Positions 27,365 to 37,100 of a stretch of 45,615 bases of DNA are shown one piece after another. The DNA comes from an uncultured Bacteroidota bacterium. GTDB taxonomy: Bacteria > Bacteroidota > Bacteroidia > Bacteroidales > F082. The notes under the pieces were generated by a model. That model was not told the DNA's origin and ran no database searches. It worked only from the letters and a program-made list of their open reading frames with translations. Made by a program: the position numbers and the translations under genes. The first letter of the stretch is position 1. Each line of letters starts with the position of its first letter. Location of the stretch: NCBI GenBank assembly GCA_937901015.1, contig CALCGQ010000029.1:1-45615 (forward strand). Reading direction: 5' to 3'.

Positions 27365-29362
27365 TTAATTAATAAGAGTTACCGTTCCTTTTTCTTTGAT
27401 GTCAATGCTTGATTGGATAGCGCTCTCAAAGCTTGTAAATACTGCTGAATAGACATATGTTCCCTGTTGTGCAGGGGATCCTTCATAAGTACCGTCCCAG
27501 CCTTCATTGGGATCATCGGTTTCAAATATAATCTGACCCCAACGATTGAAAATCCTTAATTGATATTCAGCAATTGCGCTTATGTTTCCAACCACATTAA
27601 ATGTTTGATTTTCTATAATTGCACTTGTTGGTTTTAGTGCATTTGGAAATGACAATGAAGCAAATCTAATTTCAACTGTATCTGAATTTGTACAACAATT
27701 GAAGTCTGTAATTGTAGCAGAATAAACCCCAGGTGAATTTACATCAAGATACCTGCTGCTGCTACCTCCAGGATTCCATGTGTATATGTCCATTCCCTCA
27801 CCGGCATCTAATCTAATGGATGACCCTGGAAGAATGTATATAATATTAGAACCACTACCAATACTAATGGAAGGGAGAGGATTAATTAATACATCTTCAG
27901 TAAAAATATAATCAATACCATTATAAGATTCAGTAAGTTCAACAGTGTATGTTCCAGACTCACTAAATATTTGCTTTGGCTGCATTGGATCAGTTAAAAT
28001 GCTTGACCCTGTTGGATCTTTAAAATCCCATGTGGGGATTAGATTTGCCGTATTTCTAATGATGAAATCAGTTGTGTCATTTAAACATTGATTTAAATAA
28101 TAGAAATGCGGGATGTTTAGGTAATCGGTAATGAAGTCTGGTAACCCAGAGAGAGCTTCCCCTCCATTTAAACTTAGACCATTATTAGAAACCATATCCA
28201 ATTCATTGTAATTACAATCTAATCCAGGTCTGTCAGGATTGTAAATTACGCCCAAGTTTGGTTTCCCATGAAGGTTACCTCTTTTAGATTTAGATACGTA
28301 GATCTTGCCATCTGGGCCAAGTTGTAATGCTTGCATTAAACTATCAGCTGGTGAAGAGTCAATAGTACTGAAGTAGAAGCTGTTGATTACTGCAGGATCT
28401 ATGAAAGGCTGGTTTTTTGTTATATCAAACTGATACAAATAACATGTTTCACTTTCTTTTGGAGAAGTAGTTACATATAGCTGTTCGTTGTTTGGAGAAA
28501 ACTCCAGACCCATGGGGTAATAAAATGAGTTAATATCACTAGATACTGGATTTGAGAGCATACCAGTCGATTTATCAAAATCAAGTAATTCGATAATACC
28601 ATCATCGGGTAACGTAAGACCAATTTTTGAACCATCAGAACTTGCTTTCATGTAACCTCTCTGATTATTGCTATTATAATCTCCAGTATGAATGCTTCCA
28701 ATATTACTCACAACCGGAGTTGCAGCCACACCTGACGTATCTACTAAATAAGTATAAAATGACTGTCCCTTAGTATTACCAAATCCATGAAATACAACCC
28801 AATAATCACTGCCATTTTCATGCTTGACAGCACATACTTTGTTTGAGTTTTCAGTAAATAGTAGATTGTTTTTACTTGTAACTGCACCCCAACCATTATC
28901 AGTAAAATCCACAACTGAGTAATTCACACCATCGCCATAATTTACAGGTGGTACAATATAAATATCTATTGTAAAAATAAAATATTGATTACCATTACCC
29001 GGATGGGGAATAATAATACTTGATTGACTTGCCCCTGAACTACCTGCCAAACCGTCACCATTATCCATTGTGAAAAATCCCTGATTCCATACTTTCAAAC
29101 CATTGGTGTAAAATAGTAGTTTTCCATCGCTATCAGATATTGCCGAAACTCCATATGCAATATCAAAATCTGTTGAGGTTGGATTTGAGGTCGGTGGTGA
29201 TTGAGTAAACTCAAGCATTGATTGTCTTCCAAAAATCCAATTGTCAGCTTGATGTGGAACAACATAGTTGCAATCATTATTCTGAGCAACAAGTGTTGTT
29301 GAGAACATTGTAATGATAATGAATAATGGCTTTAATAGTACTTCAAAGAATGGTTTTTTCAT
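27365..29362 (-). CDS. T9SS type B (CHU_C) sorted surface protein
   Basis: A 665-residue exported protein with a signal peptide (residues 1-26, ending TTLVAQ). Residues 30-410 look like a beta-propeller of the sort common in CHU_C proteins (NWIFGRQSMLEF, SSIIIPHPGNGNQYFIF, YPMGLEFSPNNEQLYV, LQLGPDGKIYVSKSKRG). A PKD-like unit follows (about 440-500), then an Ig-like segment with WNPGGSSSRYLDVNSPGVY. The last 95 residues are the gliding-motility C-terminal domain, with YQLRIFNRWGQIIFET, WDGTYEGSPAQQGTYVYSA and the final GTVTLIN. This domain directs export through the type IX system. Its ligand is unknown. Spacing is 42 bases from the T9SS type A gene and 27 from tex. Confidence 0.9.
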   Translation of the reverse strand: MKKPFFEVLLKPLFIIITMFSTTLVAQNNDCNYVVPHQADNWIFGRQSMLEFTQSPPTSNPTSTDFDIAYGVSAISDSDGKLLFYTNGLKVWNQGFFTMDNGDGLAGSSGASQSSIIIPHPGNGNQYFIFTIDIYIVPPVNYGDGVNYSVVDFTDNGWGAVTSKNNLLFTENSNKVCAVKHENGSDYWVVFHGFGNTKGQSFYTYLVDTSGVAATPVVSNIGSIHTGDYNSNNQRGYMKASSDGSKIGLTLPDDGIIELLDFDKSTGMLSNPVSSDINSFYYPMGLEFSPNNEQLYVTTSPKESETCYLYQFDITKNQPFIDPAVINSFYFSTIDSSPADSLMQALQLGPDGKIYVSKSKRGNLHGKPNLGVIYNPDRPGLDCNYNELDMVSNNGLSLNGGEALSGLPDFITDYLNIPHFYYLNQCLNDTTDFIIRNTANLIPTWDFKDPTGSSILTDPMQPKQIFSESGTYTVELTESYNGIDYIFTEDVLINPLPSISIGSGSNIIYILPGSSIRLDAGEGMDIYTWNPGGSSSRYLDVNSPGVYSATITDFNCCTNSDTVEIRFASLSFPNALKPTSAIIENQTFNVVGNISAIAEYQLRIFNRWGQIIFETDDPNEGWDGTYEGSPAQQGTYVYSAVFTSFESAIQSSIDIKEKGTVTLIN

Positions 29363-29404
29363 GCTGCTGATTGCTATTTAATCAATGATTTGGTCCGGAT
29401 TAAA

Positions 29405-31948
29405 TTAGTTGTTTATCACTCTGACATTATAGACGCCTTGCTTATGTATAACTCCTATAATATAAACTCCTTTAGGTAATTGACCAAGTGATATGCTTTG
29501 GTGAAACTGAGTATTATGACTTAAAACTTCTTTCTGGTGCCATATTAGTTGTCCGTGTGCATTTCTCAAAGTAATGTCCACTTCACCAACTAGTCCTTTA
29601 ATTTCAAGATCCGTTATATCCTTTGTTGGATTTGGTGAAACTACAATGTAATTCTCAAGGTTGCTGTTTTCATCAACTCCAATATTACATTCATCAAAAT
29701 CAAAAAAGACAGTAATTGTATCTTGTCCGGTACAACCAGTAACAGGGTTCTCGGTATATGCCCAATAGGTATCAAAAGCTATCCAGTTTCCATTTGTTGA
29801 TGCTGATATGGATCTTGATGAAGCAGCTGTTGACCATAAATAATTCATAGTAGGTGGATTGATAGGATCACCAGCATCCAGTACAACTGAATCACGAACA
29901 CAAACCTTAATAGTATCAGGTCCCCATATGGTTGCATCAACGGGTATTAAATCAACCACTGGTGTATGATTAACAACGATTGTAATTTCGTTTGTAACAA
30001 TCTTGTATGTATCATCAACTTCAATTGTGTAGGTAGTTGTTTCCCAAGGACTAACCTTTGGGGATGCTTCGGTGGATGAGAAACCATTGTTATCAGTCCA
30101 CAAATATGTGTAAGATCCACCACCACCCATGGCATTGGGGAATAATGTTACTTCTTCGCCCTGACAAATAATATTATCCAATGCCGATGAAGTTGGGAAA
30201 ACGCTAAGAGCATCTCCTCCAATAATTACAAACATATTATCAGGAACACTTGAACATCCGTTTGCATCATTTATATTAAATGTAAACTCTGTACTCTCAT
30301 TGAGAACAATTGTTTCAGGATGTAATGAAGTAGGATCTAATAATGAGTTAATGGGTGTCCATAAATAATCAAAATCACCTGAGCCGCCATTGGCAGAGTT
30401 TCCTGTGATTGTAGTTGATGTTCCAACTGTAATTGGTATATCACCTCCAGCATTTCCAATAGGCCTTGGTTTCACAATAACATCCACAGATGCTTGAACT
30501 GTATTTTGTCCATCAAACACTTCAACAATATAGGTGGTATTGACTTGTGGAAAATGTGATGGCTCTTTAATGCTAGATGTAAACCCTGCAGGGATGGATG
30601 TCCATGTATAGGTATTGTTTCCAGATCCACCTGAAGGTAGTGCATTTAAGTTAACGATTTCATCCTGACATATAACTGTTGGATTAGCTAAGGCAGTTAC
30701 ACCAAGAGCACCACCAGTTACAATAACTGTCATACTATCTGCACTTGCACAACCTGAGCTGTTATCTGTAACATTTAGTTTGAAAACCACGGTTGCTCCT
30801 AAAGGTTGAGTAGTTGGGTCAACAACAGTTGGGTTAACAAGTAGGTTTTGAGGTTCCCAATGCAAATTGAAATCTCCAGATCCACCTTGAACATTGCCGT
30901 CAAGCTGAGTATCCCATCCATTTGGAATTGTAATATCTTCTCCTGCATCAACTGCTGCCGCACTGTATACTGTAACGGTTTTGGTTTCCGATCTTGAGCA
31001 TTGCATAAAGCCCGTATATGTTGTTAATGTAACCGAGTAGTCACCAACATCTCCATAAATATGAACCTGGTTAGGACCAGTAGCCTGCTGCCCGTCTCCA
31101 AACTCCCAGTTCCAAGTTGTAATTGAAGAAGTTGTAGGTTCCACTGTTGATGCGTCAAAGAAAAATGTTGTATCACCAAAACAAGCATTATTAAAATCAA
31201 ATTCAGGTGTAGGTAATGAACTAATCGAAACAATGGTTTCAACAGGGTCACTTGCACTTCCGTTAACTGTTATTATAAGTTGATAAATACCAGAATTTTC
31301 AAGTCCTACATTTGTGATTACCGGGTTTTGCTGAGTTGATGAAAAACCAGCAGGACCACTCCAAAAATATGTAGCGTTGTTTATATTGTCGGCATATAAT
31401 TCTAAATCATCATGTAAACAAAGAGGTCCATTATTTGAAACTGGTGGAGGTACAATGGTACAATCTGTTTCCCCAGATCCGGATGTTTTTTGAAAGGTAA
31501 TATTACATGGCTGATTGGAATAGTTTGTTATAAGAAGTATATAATATTCACCCACTTGACCGTTGGGGATGTTACATGTTTCTGTAGGGCTTGGTGAATA
31601 ACTACAATCGATAGTATTGTTAGCAGTAAGAGAAGAAGCACAGGGTGCAAATGGATCAGTAAATGGTCCGTAGCAAATAAAGTCAATGTCTTTTGATGGT
31701 TGTGTAGACATGAATATATTTATATTACCGGCTACAGCAATTTTCATATGGTACCAAGCGGGGTTAGGTTGGGTTCCTAAACATCCGTAATTAGGACCAG
31801 ACTGGGCTGTTCCAGTGTTAACTCCAGCTGGAAATGTATATATATTTCCAGTACAGAATGGGTCTGATTCTTCACATAGTCCAGCTTGCCCAAGAACGTT
31901 TCCATACACTGCCACAATCAAAATTAATATTGACGCTAATTTTTTCAT
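29405..31948 (-). CDS. T9SS type A sorted multi-domain (PKD/Ig-like) surface protein
   Basis: An 847-residue exported protein: signal peptide (1-20, ending GNVLGQ); a Cys-rich N-terminal domain (about 21-165); an Ig-like domain (170-240) with WSGPAGFSSTQQNP; a PKD domain (245-330) with WNWEFGDGQQATGPN; then two tandem copies of a two-domain unit (about 333-497 and 498-665); a further domain; and a C-terminal sorting signal (about 770-847) with VSPNPTKDITDLEI and LPKGVYIIGVIH. This Por_Sec type A domain marks cargo for type IX secretion and surface anchoring. The overall form is that of an adhesin or matrix protein; no catalytic domain is seen. Confidence 0.9.
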   Translation of the reverse strand: MKKLASILILIVAVYGNVLGQAGLCEESDPFCTGNIYTFPAGVNTGTAQSGPNYGCLGTQPNPAWYHMKIAVAGNINIFMSTQPSKDIDFICYGPFTDPFAPCASSLTANNTIDCSYSPSPTETCNIPNGQVGEYYILLITNYSNQPCNITFQKTSGSGETDCTIVPPPVSNNGPLCLHDDLELYADNINNATYFWSGPAGFSSTQQNPVITNVGLENSGIYQLIITVNGSASDPVETIVSISSLPTPEFDFNNACFGDTTFFFDASTVEPTTSSITTWNWEFGDGQQATGPNQVHIYGDVGDYSVTLTTYTGFMQCSRSETKTVTVYSAAAVDAGEDITIPNGWDTQLDGNVQGGSGDFNLHWEPQNLLVNPTVVDPTTQPLGATVVFKLNVTDNSSGCASADSMTVIVTGGALGVTALANPTVICQDEIVNLNALPSGGSGNNTYTWTSIPAGFTSSIKEPSHFPQVNTTYIVEVFDGQNTVQASVDVIVKPRPIGNAGGDIPITVGTSTTITGNSANGGSGDFDYLWTPINSLLDPTSLHPETIVLNESTEFTFNINDANGCSSVPDNMFVIIGGDALSVFPTSSALDNIICQGEEVTLFPNAMGGGGSYTYLWTDNNGFSSTEASPKVSPWETTTYTIEVDDTYKIVTNEITIVVNHTPVVDLIPVDATIWGPDTIKVCVRDSVVLDAGDPINPPTMNYLWSTAASSRSISASTNGNWIAFDTYWAYTENPVTGCTGQDTITVFFDFDECNIGVDENSNLENYIVVSPNPTKDITDLEIKGLVGEVDITLRNAHGQLIWHQKEVLSHNTQFHQSISLGQLPKGVYIIGVIHKQGVYNVRVINN
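29953..30950 (-). repeat. Tandem two-domain repeat inside the T9SS type A protein
   Basis: Two consecutive units of about 165 residues, 30458-30950 and 29953-30457, align by eye. Shared landmarks are GGSGDF followed by W-x-P and a nearby DPT (HWEPQNLLVNPT / LWTPINSLLDPT), GCASADSMTVIV / GCSSVPDNMFVII, then C-Q-x-E-x-V-x-L and TTYIVEVFD / TTYTIEVDD. Each unit is an Ig/PKD-like pair. The copies have diverged at DNA level, so the duplication is old. Confidence 0.75.
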
Positions 31949-31977
31949 AGTAATTAAAATATAATTCTGGAGAATAA

Positions 31978-32460
31978 TTATTTCTTGAAATATTTATCAT
32001 GTTGAATCAACCACAATCTCATTTGCTCAGCATTCAACTTATTCATTTCAGTTTTTGATTGAAGTACAAATCCTTCGAATAGTTTTTCGATGTCTTCTGT
32101 TGATTTGTTTAATGTGTTATTAACCAAGAAGAAAAATTTGGTTTTGTCTGTATTCATACCAATACTTACAAGAGCATCGTCGGAATAAGACAATTCTAAC
32201 AATCTAATTTTTTCAAATTTCGACTCAAGTTTGTTAGCATTAACAACATAATATGTATTCTTTGAATCTTCATAAATAAGTGAGCACAGTTTATCACTTG
32301 ACTCCATACTCACAGACTTATCAATTAACTGATCTAAACTAATATTGCTTTCTGTACCAGCGTAATTACTATTCTGGGCAAGCATATTAGATCCTGTGAA
32401 AATGAGAATAGTTAAAAGCAAAATCAGTTGTTTGCCTTTAGATTGTATAACTGAAACCAT
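31978..32460 (-). CDS. Small exported protein of unknown function
   Basis: I do not recognise this 160-residue protein. It has an N-terminal signal peptide (hydrophobic ILLLTILIFTGSNMLAQ, cleavage expected near residue 29). The mature part has one cysteine and a mixed alpha/beta pattern (TYYVVNANKLESKFEKI, FFFLVNNTLNKSTEDIEK) and ends in a charged helix with LRLW-like aromatic residues. It is the first gene of a leftward group, 30 bases upstream of the T9SS type A protein gene, and may be co-expressed with it. The gene has a normal base composition and a long intact frame, so it is likely real. Confidence 0.6.
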   Translation of the reverse strand: MVSVIQSKGKQLILLLTILIFTGSNMLAQNSNYAGTESNISLDQLIDKSVSMESSDKLCSLIYEDSKNTYYVVNANKLESKFEKIRLLELSYSDDALVSIGMNTDKTKFFFLVNNTLNKSTEDIEKLFEGFVLQSKTEMNKLNAEQMRLWLIQHDKYFKK

Positions 32461-32610
32461 GGTTTTGTTAATTTAATTGATAAATTAAATAGTGGTCGCT
32501 AAAATACATTATTTTGACTTAATGATATTTGTTTTTAGGAAGTTTATCCTGAAAGTAATGCACCAGGAAATGATGATAGGTATCATCTTAGCTGATAGTT
32601 GAGAAATCTG

Positions 32611-34191
32611 CTATGTGATATCAAGTTTGGAAAGTGCTGATTTGATATCTTGAATTTTGAAAGGTTTAGATAGAAAATCATTCATGCCAACATTATAACA
32701 TTTTTCCTTATCCTCTTTAAGAGCATTAGCAGTAAGTGCAATAATATGTCCAGGTGTTTTTCTTTCATCATGTTCCCACTCCCGAATCTCTTTAGTTGCT
32801 GTAAATCCATCCATTACAGGCATTTGGATATCCATTAATACTAGGTCGTAAGAATTGTTTTTGTACATATCTACTCCAATCTGACCATTTTCGGCGACAC
32901 TTACACTATGACCAAGTTGTTCAATTATCCTTGAAGCAATTTTCTGATTGATAAGATTATCCTCAACAACTAGCACTTTTAGAGATTTGTTGTTATGGTT
33001 GTCTGAAGTAGAAACTGAATTACTTACTTTTTTCTCCGGGGCATCAATAACTTTGTCAAATAATACATTAAACCAAAAAGTAGATCCAATATTTTTCTTG
33101 CTAATTACGCCGATTTCTCCTCCCATTAGTTCAACAAGGTTTTTTGAAATTGCTAACCCTAAACCAGTTCCTCCATATTCTCTTTGGGTTGTTTGGTCTA
33201 CCTGACTAAAAACTTTAAAAAGTTTTCCTTTTTCATCATCTGATATGCCAATACCTGTATCAGTTACTTCAAATCTAACTTTATGCTTATTACTTTCCTC
33301 CTCCAGATACTTAATTTTAATTATTACGTCGCCCTTCTTGGTAAACTTTATTGCATTGCTTGCTAAGTTTATTAATATCTGTCGCAGTCGCATGGGATCT
33401 CCTTTAACAGCAACTGGGACAGTTTCATCAATTATTAATTCTAAACTATTGTTTTGGTCTTTTGCCTTAACTTCAATTAGTGAAATAATTTCATTCACTA
33501 TGCTATGTAGATCAAAGTCAATATTTTCAAGCTTAATTTGACCTGCTTCTATTTTTGAAATATCTAGTATGTCATTTATTATGAGAAGAAGATTATTTCC
33601 TGAAACGGACATGATATTAACAAGATCAGATTGCTCCTGAGTTAGTTGAGTTTGTCTTAACAATTCAGAGACACCAATTATACCATTCATTGGTGTTCTA
33701 ATCTCATGCGACATTGTTGCCAAAAAAAGTGATTTGAGTAAATCTTTCTTTTCAGCTTTTTCTTTAGCAATTTTCAATTCTTTGTTACTAACCTCGAGCA
33801 ATTTCTTTTGCTTATATAGATCTAGGAATACGCGAACTTTCCCTTGAAGAACGGCTGGAACTATAGGCTTTGAAATAAAATCAACGGCACCTGTTTCAAT
33901 TCCCTTTAGTACATATTGCTCTTCTTTATAAATTGCTGAAACAAATATTACCGGGAAATATGCGATAGTTGGGTCATTGTGTATCAACTCAACAGTTTCA
34001 AAACCATCCATATCTGGCATCTGAACATCGATAATACCGATGGCAAATTCATGTTTTAAAGTATGACTAAGTGCTGCATTGCCAGATAAAGCTCTGACAA
34101 ATTCAACATCCAAACCTTTAAGCACTATCTCTAGTGCTACAAGATTTTCTACTTTATCATCAACTATTAATATTTTTGGTTTTGAAGACAT
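32611..34191 (-). CDS. REC-histidine kinase-REC hybrid signalling protein
   Basis: A 526-residue soluble protein with no membrane segment. The order is: receiver 1 (about 5-125, phospho-acceptor D55 in GIIDVQMPDMDG); short coiled-coil linker; HisKA with H162 in MSHEIRTPMNGIIG; HATPase with N-box ILINLASNAIKFT and G-boxes FEVTDTGIGIS and YGGTGLGLAISK; and receiver 2 (about 400-526, D454 in LVLMDIQMPVMDG). There is no HPt and no DNA-binding domain. It starts 5 bases after the stop of the 1380-residue kinase, so the two are translationally coupled and probably act in one phosphorelay. The input receiver suggests it is itself driven by another kinase. Confidence 0.93.
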   Translation of the reverse strand: MSSKPKILIVDDKVENLVALEIVLKGLDVEFVRALSGNAALSHTLKHEFAIGIIDVQMPDMDGFETVELIHNDPTIAYFPVIFVSAIYKEEQYVLKGIETGAVDFISKPIVPAVLQGKVRVFLDLYKQKKLLEVSNKELKIAKEKAEKKDLLKSLFLATMSHEIRTPMNGIIGVSELLRQTQLTQEQSDLVNIMSVSGNNLLLIINDILDISKIEAGQIKLENIDFDLHSIVNEIISLIEVKAKDQNNSLELIIDETVPVAVKGDPMRLRQILINLASNAIKFTKKGDVIIKIKYLEEESNKHKVRFEVTDTGIGISDDEKGKLFKVFSQVDQTTQREYGGTGLGLAISKNLVELMGGEIGVISKKNIGSTFWFNVLFDKVIDAPEKKVSNSVSTSDNHNNKSLKVLVVEDNLINQKIASRIIEQLGHSVSVAENGQIGVDMYKNNSYDLVLMDIQMPVMDGFTATKEIREWEHDERKTPGHIIALTANALKEDKEKCYNVGMNDFLSKPFKIQDIKSALSKLDIT

Positions 34192-34196
34192 AGACG

Positions 34197-37100
34197 CTAT
34201 TTATAGAGCCAAACCCTTAACAAAGATAACAGTTTTTCGATTACAATTGGTTTTGCCATATAGTCATTTGCTCCAGCTTCTATGCATTTTTGTCTGTCTT
34301 CTTTCATAGCTTTAGCTGTGAGAGCAATAATTGGAACCTTTTGCTGAGACGGTAATTCTCTAATCTTCCTCATTGTTTCATATCCATCCATTTCAGGCAT
34401 CATTATATCCATGAGTATCACATCAAATTCTGGATCTGCTTTTACTTTATCAAGTGCTACAAGACCATTTTCAGCGCGTGAAACAATCATGTTTTGTTCT
34501 GTAAGAATCTTTGTTAATGCAAAAACGTTTCTCATATCATCATCAACAACAAGCACTCGTTTTTCATTGAAAATATTGTCTCCATTATGAATCTTCTTAA
34601 TTACTGCTTGCTGTTTTTGAGGCATTTCAGAAATTACACGATGCATAAACAGGGCGGTTTCGTCAAGTAAACGTTCTTCAGATTTTACACCTTTTATTAT
34701 TATTGACTCTGCATATTTCTGAAGAGTTTCATTTTCTTTCTTCGTTAGGTCTTTTCCAGTATAAACAATGATTGGAGGTTTATTGTAGTTAGTTTTATTT
34801 AGTTTTTCAATTAGATCAAATCCACTCATGTCAGATAGTCCCAGATCAAGGATCATACAGTCATAATCATTGTCTTTAAGTAAGTCTAATGCTTCTTTGC
34901 CGGTAGAAGCGTCGGTAATATTTACTCCTTTTTCACCAATTAGTATTTTTATTGACCTTCTAAGGTTTTCATCATCTTCAATTAGTAGTAAGTTACCTGT
35001 TTCCTTATTTATGAAACTTTCGATCTTTCCAAACGCACTATCTAGAACACCTTTCTTGATGGGTTTTGTCAAATAACCAATTGCTCCCTTGGTTGAAGCA
35101 GCAATGGTTTCTTCGTCTCCTGACATAATATGTACGGGGATATGACGCGTGCTGGGGTTTTCCTTAAGTATGTCCAAAACTCTCCATCCATCAATTCCGG
35201 GAAGTTTAATATCTAGAATAATAGCACTTGGAATAAGTTGAGCAGCAAGTTTCAACCCATATTCTCCTGTTTGAGATGCTATTGATTTAAACCCTCTACT
35301 TTTACAATGCTTATACAGAATTTTTGCAAAATTAGGATCATCCTCAATAATTAATATTACTTGATCATCACCTTCTGTATCGCCATAATCATCCTTTATA
35401 TAATCTGGGTGACCTTGGTCAGGAATTGTTTCAATAATTTGAGGTAAGCTATTATTTTGAACCGCTGTGCTTTCCTTAGGTGTAACATTAGCTGTTTCAG
35501 TTTTGATTTTAGTTTTTTTACTTTTCTTGGCAACACCGGTGGCATCAGTTGGTAGAAATACGGTAAATGTTGAACCCTCTCCAGCTTTACTATTAAGGGT
35601 TATTTTTCCACCCAAAAGTTTTGCAAGCTCACGTGAAATGGATAAACCGAGGCCTGTTCCGCCAAATTTTCGTGATATACTTACATCAGCTTGTTGGAAT
35701 GCTTCAAATATCTCAGCTTGTTTATTCTCTTGTATGCCGATTCCAGTATCAGTTACAGAAACACAAACTGCTTTGTCACTTTTATCTTCAGTATTCTTAT
35801 GGAAATGTAAAGTTATACTTCCCGATTCTGTGAATTTTAATGCATTTGACATGAAGTTCTTTAGAATCTGTTCAGTTTTTTGCTGATCGGTTGGGAAGGT
35901 CTCATTTAAACCTTCATCAATCTGAATCTTGAATTCTAGATTCTTTTGTGAAATTCCGTGTTTAAAGTAATCCCGTATATTATTGGAAATTTCTTCAATG
36001 CTAACATCTGTAATATTAACATCCATTTTGCCAGACTCGATTTTTGAAAGATCAAGAATGTCATTGATCATGGTCAATAAATCATTTCCGCTTTTATATA
36101 TAATTTGAGCTGATTCAACCTGTTCTTCATTCAGGTTACCTTCTCTATTATCAGATAAACTACCTGAGAGAATTAGTAAGCTATTTAGAGGTGTACGAAG
36201 TTCATGCGACATATTAGCTAAAAACTCTGATTTGTACTTACTGGCAATCTCAAGTTCCTTGGCTTTCTGTTCTAAATTCTCACCAATGGTTTCCAGTTTC
36301 AGGTTTTTATTGGTGATGTCAATACGCTGTTGTTCAAGGAACTTAGTTTTTTCCTCAAGCTCTTCATTTGTAACCCTAAGCTCTTCTTGTTGTTGTTGTA
36401 GTTCTTCTTCTGATACCTTTAGAGCATTTGTTTGCTCTTCAAGCTCTTTGTTTGAGCTAACTAGTTCCTCTTGCTGTACTCGTAATTCCTCAGCCTGCGA
36501 TTGAGTTTTAACCAACAGCACTTTCATCTCATTACGAGTTTTTATTGAGTTAAACCCAAGCGCAAGGTTTTCAGATATTTGTGCAATAAAGTCAAGTTTG
36601 TCAAGAGTAAATTCTTTTGTAGTTCCCAGTTCAATAATGGCAATTACTTCCTTTTGATAGATGAGTGGTGCAACAACAATTTCTCTAGGTTTAATTTCTC
36701 CAAGGCCGGATTTAATGCTAATATAATCCTCAGGAACATCTGTGAATACTAACAACTTTTGTTCCTTTGCACTTTGTCCAACTAATCCTTCACCAAGTTT
36801 AAAACTATTTAGGTTTGATTTTCTAATGTTATACGAATAGGAACTTGATAAAACAAACTCGCTATTTTCGCTAAAAAATAATGATGCTATTTGTACATCT
36901 AGAATTTCCGCTAAAGCTGCCAGAATAAGGTTACCAAGTTCAGTGATAGTCTTTTCACCTTGAAGTAATTCGTTAACCCTTACCAAAGATGATTGCATCC
37001 AACGATTTTTATCATTTGTTACTCTAAGTTCCAATAAACTTGAACGCATTTGTATCAAGGCATTTCCCAATACATCATTTTTGCTCAATGGAGTGAATTT

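Noticed and set aside
32471-32490. Inverted repeat ATTTAATT-GATA-AATTAAAT upstream of the 160-residue protein gene
   Set aside because: The stem is A/T only and would be very weak; expected by chance in such AT-rich DNA.
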